In this document: positions 45,567 to 56,944 of the stretch, piece by piece
How positions within the stretch are numbered: the stretch's first letter is position 1
Layout of the letters: each line of letters begins with the position of its first letter
Assembly (NCBI RefSeq): GCF_947179165.1
Contig: NC_077248.1
Location: 53,553,732-53,617,731 of the forward strand
Length of the DNA: 64,000 nucleotides
Direction: 5' to 3'
Origin: Solanum dulcamara
Lineage: Eukaryota > Streptophyta > Magnoliopsida > Solanales > Solanaceae
The notes under the pieces: model-generated
What the model saw: the letters and a program-made list of their open reading frames with translations, nothing else
Told to the model about the DNA's origin: nothing
The model's database searches: none
Program-made: the position numbers and the translations under genes

Positions 45567-45576
45567 TATATATATG
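45567..45576 (+). promoter_or_regulatory. TATA box, array unit 3
   Basis: TATATATATG in the same context as units 1 and 2. Confidence 0.6.
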
Positions 45577-47548
45577 TAATATGTGACTATTACATCAGTT
45601 CTTATCTCAAAATTTCAGCCAAAGTGAAGAGAAAACAAAACCCTAACCTAGAGAGAAAAACGTGACGGCTAGGAGGAAAAATAAGGTAAGTCCCGATTTC
45701 ATTCCGTAAATTAATTATCTTGTGTATACCACGATGATATGGAGGTATTAGGTGCATAAAATCATGTCTTGGTGCAGCACAAATCAGACAACAAGCAGCC
45801 ACGACGTTTAAATCGTGCTAGAGAAGTTTCGAGGTGCAATTTTGGCGAGTTTTGGCCAATTTTGGGAAAGGTAAGGTATTCCCTTATAATTTGAAGTTTA
45901 TGGTGTTTTATAGGGTGTATTACACACCTTTTAGGATGCAGGAAGTTTAAGAAACATCGTGGAATTGCTCAACGTCCAAAATAAACTAAATTGGAATAGT
46001 TATAGCTAAATTGAAGTCGAAATGTGCGTTGTGCTTGTGGTGTGTTGCTTATGTCGTGTGGTGGTGTGTTGTGGTGATGGAAAATGATTTAATTAGGATG
46101 TGGGAGTTTCTGGTTTCATCCACACGACCCTCTTTTCCGTACAATTAAAGATTTCAAAAAATAAAGGTTAAAAGCCCTATTTTGGTATCGTAGTTTCGAG
46201 CGAGTCGTTTGGAGTTTATGTTGTATAAGGTTGATGTGAATTGTATATATATATACTGCAGGTTATTGTTGTTGGTTGGATGTATCTATTAGGAGTATAA
46301 TTAGAAATTCGGATAGGGCACATTATAGAGGAGGTGCTACCCAATTTTCGTTAACTCTTTCCCTAGTTATGGAAATAGTCGAGAAGGCGAGCGAGGGGAT
46401 GAGTTCTATAAATACTCGTGTGTAACCTAAGGTGATGGAAAGCCAAGGTTTGTTAATATTCGTGTTGATTTTATGTTAGTTAGGTTCAAAGGACGACGAG
46501 ACGAATGAGATAAAGAGTAACCCGTAAAGAGGTATGTAAAGCATATTCTTTCTTTTCCTTTAGCATTTGTTAGAGGTAAGTCAAAGGTAACACGATCTCT
46601 GAAGTAATTCCATTCTGAATTGTCTCTTACTCCCTTCTGGATGTTGAACTCTCATGGTATATAACTACTTTCCTCGATCTTTCTATATGTTATGGAAGTG
46701 ACGAATGTACAGGCTCCTAGTTTGAAAGATTATATGACAACAAGTGCTTCTGAGTTCATAAGTGGTTAGCATTACTATAGTACATGCCTAGGACCCCCGA
46801 GATTCTAGTTTTTATAGCCCCTAATGGCGTTTAGAAGGAACTTGAGAGGACAACATTACTACTCGGGTCCTTAGATGATAACTCAATCTTCTTATGCAGT
46901 CGGTCTCCGACAATGATTTAATTTGCATATAGTTTCTCACTACTCTACTCGTGTATAATGTAACACTTCTTCTCAAAGTCCCAGACCGGTTATCAAATTC
47001 GTGCTCAATTCCACTACATTTTCCACCGCCCCTTACTAGAGAGGTCGGGTTATGTTTGTATATATATGATGATGTATTATAACAAGGTGGTGATGGCACA
47101 GGGCCTATGATGGTTTTACAGGTGTGATTCACCGGACCGCTGGAAGGGCCGGCTATATGGTGTAATTTGAGCATGCATGTTTTTATAAATCAAAGAGTAC
47201 AGGTACAGATTCCTTATATGACATTTTATCCCATGTTTCTCTGTTTTTGATATGCTTTCGGTTATGCCATGTTATACTTTACATACCCAGTACATATATC
47301 GTACTGACCCTCTTTCTTCGGGGGACTGCGTTCATGCCCGCAGGTACAGATACACAACTTGGGGATCCATCAGCATAGGAGTCCCACTCAGCGTTCCAGA
47401 GGTGCTCCATTGTGCTGGAGCCTAATTTTAGGTACTAAACCTTGATATATATATTCATTTTGTGTACGAGTTCGGCAGGGGCCCTATCCCGCCTTATGTT
47501 ACTATTGTTTTCTTTTACTTTTAGAGGTCTGTGGATATGTACGTGAGG

Positions 47549-47725
47549 TGTATATGGGTTGTATATGAGATGCATATAGGTTGTATATGAGGTGTATATG
47601 GGTTGTATATGAGGTGTATATGGTTGTATATGAAATGTATATGGGTTGTATATGAGTTATATATGGGTTGTATATGGGATGTATATGGGTTGTATATTAG
47701 ATGTATATGGGTTGTGTATATGTGT
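47549..47725 (+). repeat. 11-base minisatellite, unit 3
   Basis: About 16 copies. Copy number and order differ from the other two units, so the repeats changed after the units were duplicated. Confidence 0.85.
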
Positions 47726-47971
47726 ATGTACATTTGTGCTTACATGAACTGTGTTTTGGGGCGTTCCCTTATCATGACAGCCTTGTCGTCTCACAGGTAT
47801 ACTTGTTATGGGACGAACCCATATGTTCTGATAGCCTCATTGGCTTATGTGTTTTCTTACCTATTGTTACATTATGAGTCAAAAAGGAGATAGACTTACT
47901 TATGACTGGTAGGAGTACATGTGAGTGTCTATTCGGGCACCCATCATGGACTACGGGGTTGGGTCATGATA

Positions 47972-47976
47972 ATATC
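47972..47976. repeat. Target-site duplication, right of family E array
   Basis: ATATC, identical to 39740-39744. Confidence 0.92.
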
Positions 47977-48930
47977 GGGTACTAAGCTTCTCATTCTTGC
48001 CAAAATACATCACATCCTTCATTGGTGAGATTTACATTTAAACCCAATAATAAATGCCAAACTTAAGCTCCCTTTTCCTTACATTCGAATAAGACTTTTC
48101 TCTATTTTGGGCAGTATTCAATCTTTATCTAATTTTTCTAACTTTCCCCATTGAGTCACAAAACAATTTGGGTCCTATCAAGAAAACTTCACCAACTTCA
48201 AACCAACCAATAGGAGAGCTACATCCTCTACCATATAAGGCCTCAAGTGGATCTATATGGATACTTGATGATGATTGTTATTATATGCGAAATCAATCAA
48301 TGGCAAGTGATCATCCCAATTACCTTTGAAGTCAATAACACTAGACCTCAACATACCCTCCAATGTTTGAATAGTACGCTCTGCTTGACCATCAGTCTGA
48401 GGCTGAAAAGTTGTGCTAAGCTTAACTTGAGTACAATGACTATTTTCAACAGTCTTCCTAAACTGGATGTGAATTGAGTACCTCAGTTCAAAATGATACA
48501 TAATGAAACACCATAAAGCTTAAATAGCTCTGGAATGTAAAATCTAGCATAATCCTTGCCTGAATAGGAAGTCTTAATGGGAAGAAAATATGCTAACTTG
48601 GTCATTCGATCAATGATAATCCAAATTGAATCATGCTGCCTACGGGTATAAGGTAAGCCTATGATGAAGTCCATATTCAATTCTTTCCATTTTCAAGTAG
48701 GAATCTCAATGTCTTGAGCTAAACCTCCTGAATTTTGATGCTCAACCTTCACTTGTTGACAGTTAGGACACTTTTTCACAAACTCCATAATATATTTCTT
48801 CATATTATTCCACCAATAAACTTCCTTCAAATCTCGATACATCTTTGTGGAACTCGTATGAATAGAAAACCACAAACTATATGCCTCTAATAATATCATT
48901 TTCCTCAAACCATCAACATTTGGAACACAT
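47977..48930 (-). pseudogene. pol: Element F integrase, main part
   Basis: The HHCC region (48693-48908) reads EAYSLWFSIH ... CPNCQQVK, where the first His is Tyr or shifted. The first catalytic Asp is in MNMDFIIGLP (48660-48680). The second lies where the frame ends CIILN, so Asp appears as Asn or is shifted. The Glu is in TDGQAERTIQTLEGMLRS (about 48355-48410). The rest of the core to FAYNNNHH is open in 48253-48501. The C-terminus is on the other side of the array at 39420-39744. Confidence 0.87.
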
Positions 48931-48959
48931 AGTTATCCTTGATATCTAAGCTCTCCATC

Positions 48960-49560
48960 TCAACCTTGAGGGAGATACTCAATGGCTTTTTTATCTACCA
49001 CTCTCTTCAACTCAACCAAAGTCGGACTACTATATTGCTTTGCCTTAACATCCACCTCAAGAGATAATTCAAAACCATTTTGAAAAACTACCACACCATC
49101 CTCCATATCCACTAGGCGAACACGTAAATGAGCTATTCTAAGTACATCAACAACCTCATTTGCTTTTCTTGGATGGTATAACACACTCATAGCATAATCT
49201 TTCAACCATTCAAGTCATTTCCTTTGTCAAAAGTTCAAGTCCATTTGGTTAAACACAAATTGCAAACTCTTATGGTCGGTGAATAAATTACCATAGACCC
49301 CAAATAGATAGTTTCTCCAAATCTTTAAAGCAAAAACAACTGCCGCTAACTTCATGTCATGAGTCGAATAATTATTTTCATGCATCTTAAATTTCCTAGA
49401 AGAATAGTCTATCACTTTTTCATTTTGCATCAAAACATAACCAAGACCAACCTTCGAAGCATCACAATATACCACAAAACCATCGGACCCTTCAAGTAAA
49501 GTCAACACCGGGGATGAAGGAAGTTGATAGTTCATATCTTTGAAGCTTTTCTCACATGTC
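48960..49560 (-). pseudogene. pol: Element F RNase H
   Basis: A 137-codon frame (49227-49640) covers the RT end and RNase [29 protein letters not shown] (Glu of the usual THDLELA replaced by Lys) and [13 protein letters not shown]. The tail LYHPRKANEVVDVLR is in 48960-49205. Loss of the catalytic Glu would inactivate the enzyme even without the frame breaks. Confidence 0.87.
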
Positions 49561-50040
49561 TTGGACCATTGAAATTTTATCTTATTTTTAGTCAAAGTAG
49601 TCAAGGGCGATGCAATGATTGAGAATTCTCCACAAACCATCTATAAAAACTAGATAACCCAAGAAACTTCGAATATCTAAAGGAGAAAAAGGTCGAGGAC
49701 AATTCTTTACTGCTTAAGTTTTCTTAGGATCCACTATAATACCTTCACCATACATACTATGGCCAAGAAAAGAAACCGACCTCAACTAAAACTCATACTT
49801 TCTAAACTTAGAAATAATTGATGATACTTGAGAACATGCAATACAATCCTCAAATGGTCGTAAAGATCCTCCTCACTCTAAGAATAGACCAGAATATCAT
49901 CAATCAACATAATAATGAACATGTCCAAATATTGTTTGAACGCCCTGTTTAACAAATCCATAAAAGTTATAAGAGCATACATTAGTCCAAAAGTAATAAC
50001 CAAAAATTCAAAGTTTTTAACTAATTCTTTAACTCTTTCA
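49561..50040 (-). pseudogene. pol: Element F reverse transcriptase with large deletion
   Basis: The box MLIDDILVYS (LIDD at 49893-49907) is kept. Upstream, FEFLVITFGL (about 49990-50017) is joined directly to the LKELVK-type linker; in A about 110 codons (including the DGSLRMCID and SKIDLR motifs) lie between these. So the fingers and the first catalytic Asp are deleted at about 50018. Further stops follow. Confidence 0.87.
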
Positions 50041-50640
50041 GTTCTGATGGAGATATTCGGTAAGGAGGAATAATGATAGGTTGGATATCGGGAAGGAGAT
50101 CAATGCCAAAGTCAATTTCCCTTTCGAGAGGAATACTAGGTAGATAATTGGGAAACACTTGTGAAAACTCATTAGCAATGGGAACTGACTGAAGATTGTG
50201 GTTTTGGAATTTGTATCCCTAAAATACACAAGATGGTAGATGCAACCCTTGGAAATCTTCTTCCGATCTTTAAGGAATGAGATGATTGATCTTTGAACAT
50301 GAAATTACTACCCTTCAATTCTAGGATAGGCTCATTAGGAAACTTAAACTTAATCACTCGGGGTTCCAAAATCAATAGAAGCATAACATGCATGAAGCCA
50401 ATCCATACCAAGAATAACATCAAAATTAGTTATATCAAGCTCTACAAGATCACATGAGGCAACTTTATGAAAAATTAAAATCGGGCAATTTTTATATAAT
50501 AGCATAGCCAAAACTAGTCACCAATGGGAGTGTAGACTGAAAAAGGCTAGCAAGATTTCAAGATTGACATCAAATTTCATGGCAACATAAGGAGTAACAA
50601 AAGAGAGTTTTGATCCTAGATCTAACAAGGTATAAACATC
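50041..50640 (-). pseudogene. pol: Element F protease and linker
   Basis: The active-site region reads LLDLGSKLSFVTPYV (about 50585-50632), an intact D-x-G-S signature. Downstream are LVWIGFMHVMLL (frame-shifted ILGMDWLHA) and the linker FPNYLPSIPLEREIDF-type sequence, in different frames. Open pieces are 50172-50423 and 50038-50229. Confidence 0.8.
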
Positions 50641-51858
50641 AAAGTGAAAGACCCATAACATACCAGTAACCACTTTGGGAGAATCATCCAAATCCTTTTG
50701 AGTCTATAAGGCATATAATCTATTTTGGTGTTGACCGCCACCCAAACCTGAAGAAGTATCATGCTGAGTCTGTCTGCCTGTAGTAGTCTAAGAATGGATA
50801 TAGGCCTTGGGTCGACCACTTCCACTTCTATTAGCTGCTAAAAGGAAAATTCTTCACTTGGTGACCCATCTTACCACATCCAAAGCAAACACCCAATCCC
50901 GCCAAACATTCTCCTTGGTGACTCTTCCCACACTTCTTGCATGAGGGAATATTATAATCACTTACAGCTCTTTCTTGATACTTAGGGTTAGGCATCATAT
51001 CCTTATTAAACTTTGGAACTGGAGTGCTTGAAGAATTTAGCAGGAGAACTTAATGGGAAATTGTGAATGACAACAATTACCAAATTTACAATGAGAATAC
51101 TCAACACTATCGGTTCGAGCCCTCTTGGACTCCCTATCTCTCTCTTTCAACTTCTCTTCCTCAATTTGTGTGGCATATTTCATGAGCCTTAAATGCTCAT
51201 CTTCTGATCAACACAGCGATTCTACATTATTTGACCATCAAGTTGGAAACCCTTGGGACAAACTTGCTCAAATGTGCTCTGGAATCGGAAACCATGAGAG
51301 GAACATATTTTAAAAATTGAGTGAATTTTAAAGCATACTCTTTTACACTAATATTCCATTGCCTTCAGTTGATGAACTCTTGGATATTTGCTTGCCCCAA
51401 CTCCAATGGAAAGAAACAATCAAGGAGCATACCCTTGAACTCTTCCCAATCATCTAGACCCATATCTCTAGCCCTTCCACTCTTCCATAGTTCGTACCAA
51501 ATGTAAGAAACTCCCTTAATTTGATATGCTTCCAAGTACGCCTTCTCCACTAGATCAACTCCCATAACGTCTATGATCTTGCAAATACCCTCAACTAACT
51601 CTTGTGGATTCTCATCCACCTTAGAATCATGGAACTCAAGAGTGTTCACATGAGTAAAATCATGAACTTGACTAGCCGCTGTACTCATATTTGGGTTTAT
51701 AGGAGCAACAACTTCTATGTTATCATTTGTGGCCACGACTTGGGAAATCACTTGAAAAATTGCTTGAAACTGGGCATGAGAGACTTGTTCAGCCAAATAT
51801 TTGGAACTTCTTGCTCCTCATTCACTTTTCTTCTTATAGGAGATCTTCTTGTAAACAT
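50641..51858 (-). pseudogene. gag: Element F Gag
   Basis: It likely starts at ATG 51856-51858 (MFTRRSPIRRKVNEEQEVP), and the 143-codon piece 51365-51796 holds SHAQFQAIFQVISQV, FHDSKVDENPQELVEGICKI and DWEEFKGMLLDCFFPLELGQ, the capsid-like region. The knuckles lie near 50860-50945: CKKCGKSHQGEC and CFGCGKMGHQVKNF, where the last Cys of the second is Phe. The N-terminal frame is separated from the 143-codon piece by a frame change near 51800. Confidence 0.87.
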
Positions 51859-52042
51859 GATTCCATAATCACAAAGATGAAGAGCTAGAAGGGAAAACCT
51901 TAGTGTTCAACTCTATTGCAAAATAAGGGGAATTTCCTAAAATGCTTCATACACTCTCATTCATAGATGTGGCGTGCACACTGATGAATAAGACTCTACT
52001 TGACACGACATGTTAGACACCTTAGGACACCTTAAACCTTAT

Positions 52043-52054
52043 GATCTAATACCA
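52043..52054 (-). other. Primer-binding site of element F
   Basis: The minus strand reads TGGTATTAGATC, 10 of 12 matches to the initiator tRNA-Met type site, four bases from the LTR. Confidence 0.72.
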
Positions 52055-52058
52055 AGTT

Positions 52059-54239
52059 TGTCATGACCCAAGCTAGGCCCTAGACGTGATACTATAATTA
52101 TGATCCTGCGAGACCCCAACCAAACCTCTTATATCATACAAGAGCATATATAAGGTAAATATAAAATCATCAGGAAGAAAATCATAAATAAGAAATATAA
52201 GTCTCAACATGTAAATATTTATATAAGAGAAATCAAGCTAAATATCTGATTGAACTGGACATCATAGACATAACAATCTAACATGTCTTTACTAGTTTAG
52301 ATGGGGCATAAGACAAGTTCCTAGCTCACCAAATGTAATGAAGTGAAATTCATGAAGGGGGATAATGAAGTGAAATTCATAAAGGGACATAAAGGAAATA
52401 ATAAATAATGTGTCCTCAAAACATGAGGATTCACCAAAAGTAGATAGCAACTCCAAAATCTAGACATGATCAAAATGCATAGAATGATCGTTGAAACCTA
52501 CATTATAATACAATGTAGGCTAAATTATGTGTTAGCATATGAAATATACTAAGTGTGAGAAATATGCATGAATGAGAATAATTAGACATAATCAATATGA
52601 ACATGTGATACATGACCAAACAAACATCTTGAAAGCATGAAATAAAGCTTGAAAACACTTGAAAATATTTAATAATATTAATGAATCATAAATCATCATT
52701 AAAAGGCTTATAAGAAGATAATATACATATGTGGGATATTAACCTTAACCGACATTTAAGACAATGTGAGCTATAACATAGAATCTGATGTAACTCCAAC
52801 ACTGAGAAGAGAGAGGCTACTTGACAAGATAGACAACATATAAATATGAACATGAGATATATGTGGATCCACTAGCTAGGCCATTAAGACACCTACGGGG
52901 ACAAGTACTTTGGAACTAGGTGTCGCTACTAGGGACTCTCCTACCAAGTCCCCACCACAAAGTTCTCTTGGTGATATGTTGATTCCAATGGAATACATAA
53001 ATCATATTCATTAGGAAAGACCATAATCAACCAATCCACATCATAAAATACATAATAAGAATAGATCCTTAAAAATCATGATCATAACATAAATATATAG
53101 ATACTTACCTTTGTAAGTATCTAAATCATTATTTCTTTCATATTGTGATAAAACCTTTCACAAGTCATAGTTACTTGCTTGAAAATATACTTGAATCATA
53201 GTTCATAACTTTCATGAAAACATGCATAATTGTTTAAATCCATATTCAAAAACCATAGTTCATAATCAAAATAAATAGCATAATACATAGGTCCTTGTAA
53301 AATTCACAGTGATAATATAATTGAGATTGAATCATGCATTAATAGATAATTGAAATTGAGTAAAAGTATAATTGAATTGACCCAATACACAATCATCTAA
53401 AGTAGGGCTTTGTAGAAATTCATAAAAAAGATAATTGAGAGTGCATGTGGGACTCCAAGGATAGAAGAAGTTCCATGGATGAGTTCCACATACATTGATT
53501 AATAAAATCCCTAAATTCAATTGGGATTGGGAAAATGTATCTTGAAACCCTTAACTTGGAGAAGAAGATAGACATGAGAGAGAAATTCTAAAGAGATGAT
53601 TTTTGTATTAAGTGATTCAGACAGAATAAGGGGAATTTGAAGGGTTTGGTTAGTTATAAAGTTCGACAAAACACCCTAAAACAACATAAATTTAGTATTA
53701 AAATGATGGGAAAAGTCCAAAATACCCTTGAAAATCACTAAATGGACCACTGGACGGATGCTCTTCATGGACTGGTTAACCACAGTCCATGAAGTAGCTC
53801 ATGAACTAGAGGGGGAATTGATCTTCTAAAGGATCAATTTCCTATGGGCCCTTCGATGCTTCATCTAAAGAACCATAGGTCGTATACCACCTTATGAAGT
53901 GGACCATTCCTTTGGTCTTTGAGCTTTTTCTACACTAACCTCCCTATGACCTGTCATCACTTCCACGAGTCATAAGGCTCCCTCATACAAACCCCTTGAA
54001 TAATAACTGAGGAAGGGGGTTTATGGTTGGGTTCTATAGTCCATGAAACTTTATAAGGACCATACACTCATCCATATACCATTATTGAAAATACACCCTA
54101 TCCGGATCACCTTCACGACCCCTTCCTATGGACTGTGATGCCTCCCACAGCCCGTGAAGGTCCTCATAAAGGCTCGAAAAGTTAAATTTTTTTCTAATTT
54201 TCTTCTTTTTCTTTGCGTTCTAACATCTGGGGCATTACA
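52059..54239 (-). repeat. 5' LTR of element F
   Basis: The LTR is 2,181 bases, from TGTCATGACCC to GGCATTACA. A hairpin of the conserved module is at 52497-52519 (CCTACATT and AATGTAGG, 7-base loop). No gene is visible. Confidence 0.9.
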
Positions 54240-54760
54240 TGCCACATCTAAGTTGGAATATCAATCTTTTGATCCATACCACTTTGTTTCTGATGCTCAA
54301 CCTTGACATGTTGGAAATTTGAGCAGTTAGCAACAAACTCCACAATACCCATCTTTATGCCATTCCATCAATACACTTCTAGGTCATGGTACATCTTAGT
54401 GGCTCCCGTATGAATAGAATATTGAGAATTATGAGAATCTGCTAGAATTTGTTACCTTAACCCATCAATATCTGGAATACACAACCAACCTTGATAACGA
54501 AGCACATCATCATCCTATTAAGAGAAAGACTTAACGGTCTTTTTAAGAAACACTTGTGTTAATTCAACCAAGATTTTATCCTTGCTTTATTTTGCTTTAG
54601 CATCCATCAAAAGAGAATATTTTGAATCATTTTGAATGATAACTCTACCATTTTCCAAATCTACCAAACAAACTCCCAATGGGAAAGTCGATAAACACCA
54701 TGAACTAACTCTTTTTTCTCATTCTCAACATGAGCAACACTACCTATGGACAATGTACTA
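54240..54760 (-). pseudogene. pol: Element G integrase N-terminus
   Basis: The minus strand reads SHNSQYSIH ... NCSNFQHVKVEHQ, the HHCC region with one Cys replaced by Phe, then DIPT. It ends at element F's insertion before the catalytic core. The rest of G's integrase and its 3' LTR are not in the window. Multiple frame breaks are present. Confidence 0.8.
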
Positions 54761-55923
54761 AGAGCATCTGGCACAACATTAGATTTACTCGAATGGTATA
54801 ACACACTAATATCATAATCCTTTAAATATTCAAGCCACCTTCTTTATCGAAGATTCAAATCCTTCTGATTAAACTCATACCATAAACTATTACTATCGGT
54901 ATACATATCCACATGTACACCAAAGAGAAAATGCCTCAAAATCTTTAAGACAAAAACTACCGCTGCCCACTGAAGATTGTGAGTCAGGTAATTCTTCTAA
55001 TGAACCTTAAGTTTCCTAGAAGCATAAGAATTGACCTTGATATATTTCATAAAAACAAAACCAAGACTAATTCTGCAAGCATCACAACATACCACAAAAC
55101 CAGTTGAACTATTTGGTAAAGTCCAAACTGGGACTATAATAAATCTAGTCTTAGACTCCTAAAAAGTCCTCACAAGCATCGGACCACAAAAACTTGGATT
55201 TCTTCTAAGAAAACATGGTCAAAGGAGAAGTATTTGTGGAAAATCCTTTCACAAATAGTCTATAATAACCGGCAAAATCCAAGAAACACTTGATAGTTGA
55301 GGTAGAAAGAGGTCAAGGCCAATCCTTAACCACTTCAGTCTTTTCAGAATCAACATGTATGCCATCTTCAAAAATAATATAGCCAAGAAATGCTACCAAT
55401 CTTAACCAAAATTCACACTTACTTAAGTTAGAAGCAACTGACGCTCCTTAAAAATATGCAACATAATCCTCAAATGTCCTACATGCTCATATTCACTCCA
55501 AGAATAAATCAATTGTCATCTATGAAAACAATGACAAACATATCTGACACGGCTGTTGAATAAATCCATAAAAGTTGCATAAACTTTTTTAGTCTAAAAT
55601 ACATAGCAAAAATTCATAGTGACTATATCAAGTCTGGAAGGTTGTCTTCAAAATGTCATATTCTCTAACTCTGAGTTGGGGATAGTTTGATCTAAGGTAT
55701 ATCTTTGAGAAGAAACTTGCACCCTGAAGCTGATTGAAAAAATTATCAATCCTTTGGATAGGATACTTATTCTTGATTGTGACCTTGTTCAACTGAAAAT
55801 AATCAATGCACATTCTGAGAGAACCTTCTTTCTTACAAATGAGGTGAACTAGAGCACCTCATAGAGAAAAAATGGGTATGATGAAACCTTTATCTAGAAG
55901 ATCCTTGAATTGTTCTTTCAAAT
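54761..55923 (-). pseudogene. pol: Element G RNase H and reverse transcriptase
   Basis: RNase H motifs are found near 54880-55110 in broken frames. The RT box reads VFIDD followed by a stop (about 55510-55535). A 61-codon open piece (55628-55813) has [19 protein letters not shown] and [13 protein letters not shown], where the catalytic Asp of SKIDLR is Tyr. A SINE interrupts the linker to the protease just upstream (55942-56090). Confidence 0.83.
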
Positions 55924-55941
55924 CCTTAAGCTCATCTAGAG
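55924..55941. repeat. SINE target-site duplication, left
   Basis: CCTTAAGCTCATCTAGAG, 18 bases, identical to 56091-56108. Confidence 0.92.
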
Positions 55942-56090
55942 TTGCTGCCATGTGACCAGGAGGTCACGGGTTCAAGCCTTGGAAACAGCCTCTGGCAGAA
56001 ATGCAAGGCAAGACTGCGTACAATAGACCCTTGTGGTCAGACCCTTCCTCGGACCCCGTGCATAGCGGGAGCTTTAGTGCACCGGGCTGC
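55942..56090 (+). mobile_element. TS/SolS-like SINE, 5'-truncated
   Basis: The 149-base body lies between perfect 18-base target duplications. It has a pol III B box (GGGTTCAAGCC, 55969-55979), then CAAGACTGCGTACAATAGAC, GACCCTTCCTCGGACCCCG, CATAGCGGGAGC and the end CACCGGGCTGCCC. From memory this matches the Solanaceae TS/SolS SINE family. The A box is missing because the element starts at GTTGCTGCCATGTGACC. Length and family name need a database search to confirm. Confidence 0.88.
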
Positions 56091-56108
56091 CCTTAAGCTC
56101 ATCTAGAG
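56091..56108. repeat. SINE target-site duplication, right
   Basis: Second copy of the 18-base duplication. The first few bases may overlap the SINE tail. Confidence 0.92.
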
Positions 56109-56944
56109 CTATTCTGTAAGGAGGGATAGAGATATGATATCTATCTGAAAGGTTTATGCCGAAGTTGATTTCCCTTTCTGGTGGGACTCTTGAAAGATCT
56201 TCAAAATATACTTTAGGAAATTCACTCACAATAAGAAGGGACTGAAAAGTTGTGGTTTCGAAACTAGTATCCTTAACCTAAATTAGATGACTGATACAAC
56301 CTTTAGAAATCATCTTTATGGCCATAAGATAAGAAACAAACCAACCTATAGGCGATGAGCTACTACCCTTCAATTTGATCATTGGATCATTAGGAAACTG
56401 ACATTTTTCAACTCTGGTTCCATAGTTAGTAGAAGTATAACAAGCATGTAGACAATTCATATCCATAATGACATCAAAAACAAGCATGTATAAATCTACT
56501 ACGTCAACTGAGGTGATTTTCTAAAAAATTGAAACTGGGTAATTTTTGTATTCCTATTTAGAAAAATCTAAGTCTCAAACATGAGTAGAAGGGAAAGGTT
56601 CTAACAAGATTTTGTGACTGACATCAAAATTCATAGTAACATAAGCAGTCGCAAAGGAAAGATTAGTTTCCGAATTTAACAAAATATAAAAGTCAAGATG
56701 GAAGACTTGCAACATGCTAGTAACCATATAATAGAAATCCCTAATTGGGTCGGGTCTAAAGAATATAAAACTTGCATTGGTGTTGTTTGCCACATGAAAT
56801 AGATGAGGCACCTTGCTAAGTCCAATGACATACTACAGCACTAGGTTGAGTCTATTGATGAACATTTACACCTTACCTTGGGAAGATAAGAAAACCTTCA
56901 ATATGTGACCAATTTTTCCAAATCCAAATCAACTAATAGTACCG
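56109..56944 (-). pseudogene. pol: Element G protease and end of Gag
   Basis: Open pieces are 56278-56487 (DVIMDMNCLHACY, the ILGMDWLHA region) and 56575-56811 (FYILLNSETNLSFATAYVTM, the active-site region with the Asp-Leu-Gly replaced by Asn-Ser-Glu). The second zinc knuckle is recognisable near 56895-56925. The sequence ends in the first knuckle (CLAGT-like, 56940), where an LTR fragment begins. Confidence 0.78.

Larger units (their letters stand above)
39745..47971 (+). mobile_element. Family E tandem LTR array
   Basis: The insertion is 8,227 bases with a perfect 5-bp target duplication. It has one full LTR (39745-42646) followed by two LTR copies that lack the first 282 or so bases. Each junction reads LTR end GTGATA, four bases, the primer-binding sequence TGGTATCA, then mid-U3 sequence GTTCTTGAGATAAGAC. 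Periods are about 2.64 kb. No gag or pol is present. It looks like an LTR plus PBS fused to a truncated LTR and then amplified once by unequal crossing over. Confidence 0.9.
45301..47971 (+). repeat. Array unit 3: family E LTR without its first 282 bases
   Basis: Starts TGTTCTTGAGATAAGAC and ends GGTTGGGTCATGATA at 47971. TATA at 45567-45576. No CACGTG left in the promoter part. Minisatellite at 47549-47725. Confidence 0.88.
38592..54239 (-). mobile_element. Element F: Ty3/Gypsy element, split by the family E array
   Basis: On the minus strand: 5' LTR (52059-54239), PBS, gag, protease, RT, RNase H, integrase (split at 39744/47977), polypurine tract and a 3' LTR remainder (38592-39167). It inserted into the integrase of element G, whose frame stops at 54240 just before the first catalytic Asp. 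Its left part was lost where element D lies. Confidence 0.9.
54240..56944 (-). mobile_element. Element G: remnant of a Ty3/Gypsy element
   Basis: It contains, on the minus strand, the end of gag (knuckle GFGKIGHIL at about 56895), protease, RT, RNase H and the start of integrase. Element F interrupts it on the left and an LTR fragment of opposite orientation on the right. No LTR of its own can be assigned. It hosts a SINE, and being host to F it must be older than F. Confidence 0.83.

Noticed and set aside
55942..56090. tRNA gene, from the B-box GGGTTCAAGCC
   Set aside because: No A box and no cloverleaf; the target duplications and the rest of the body mark a SINE.
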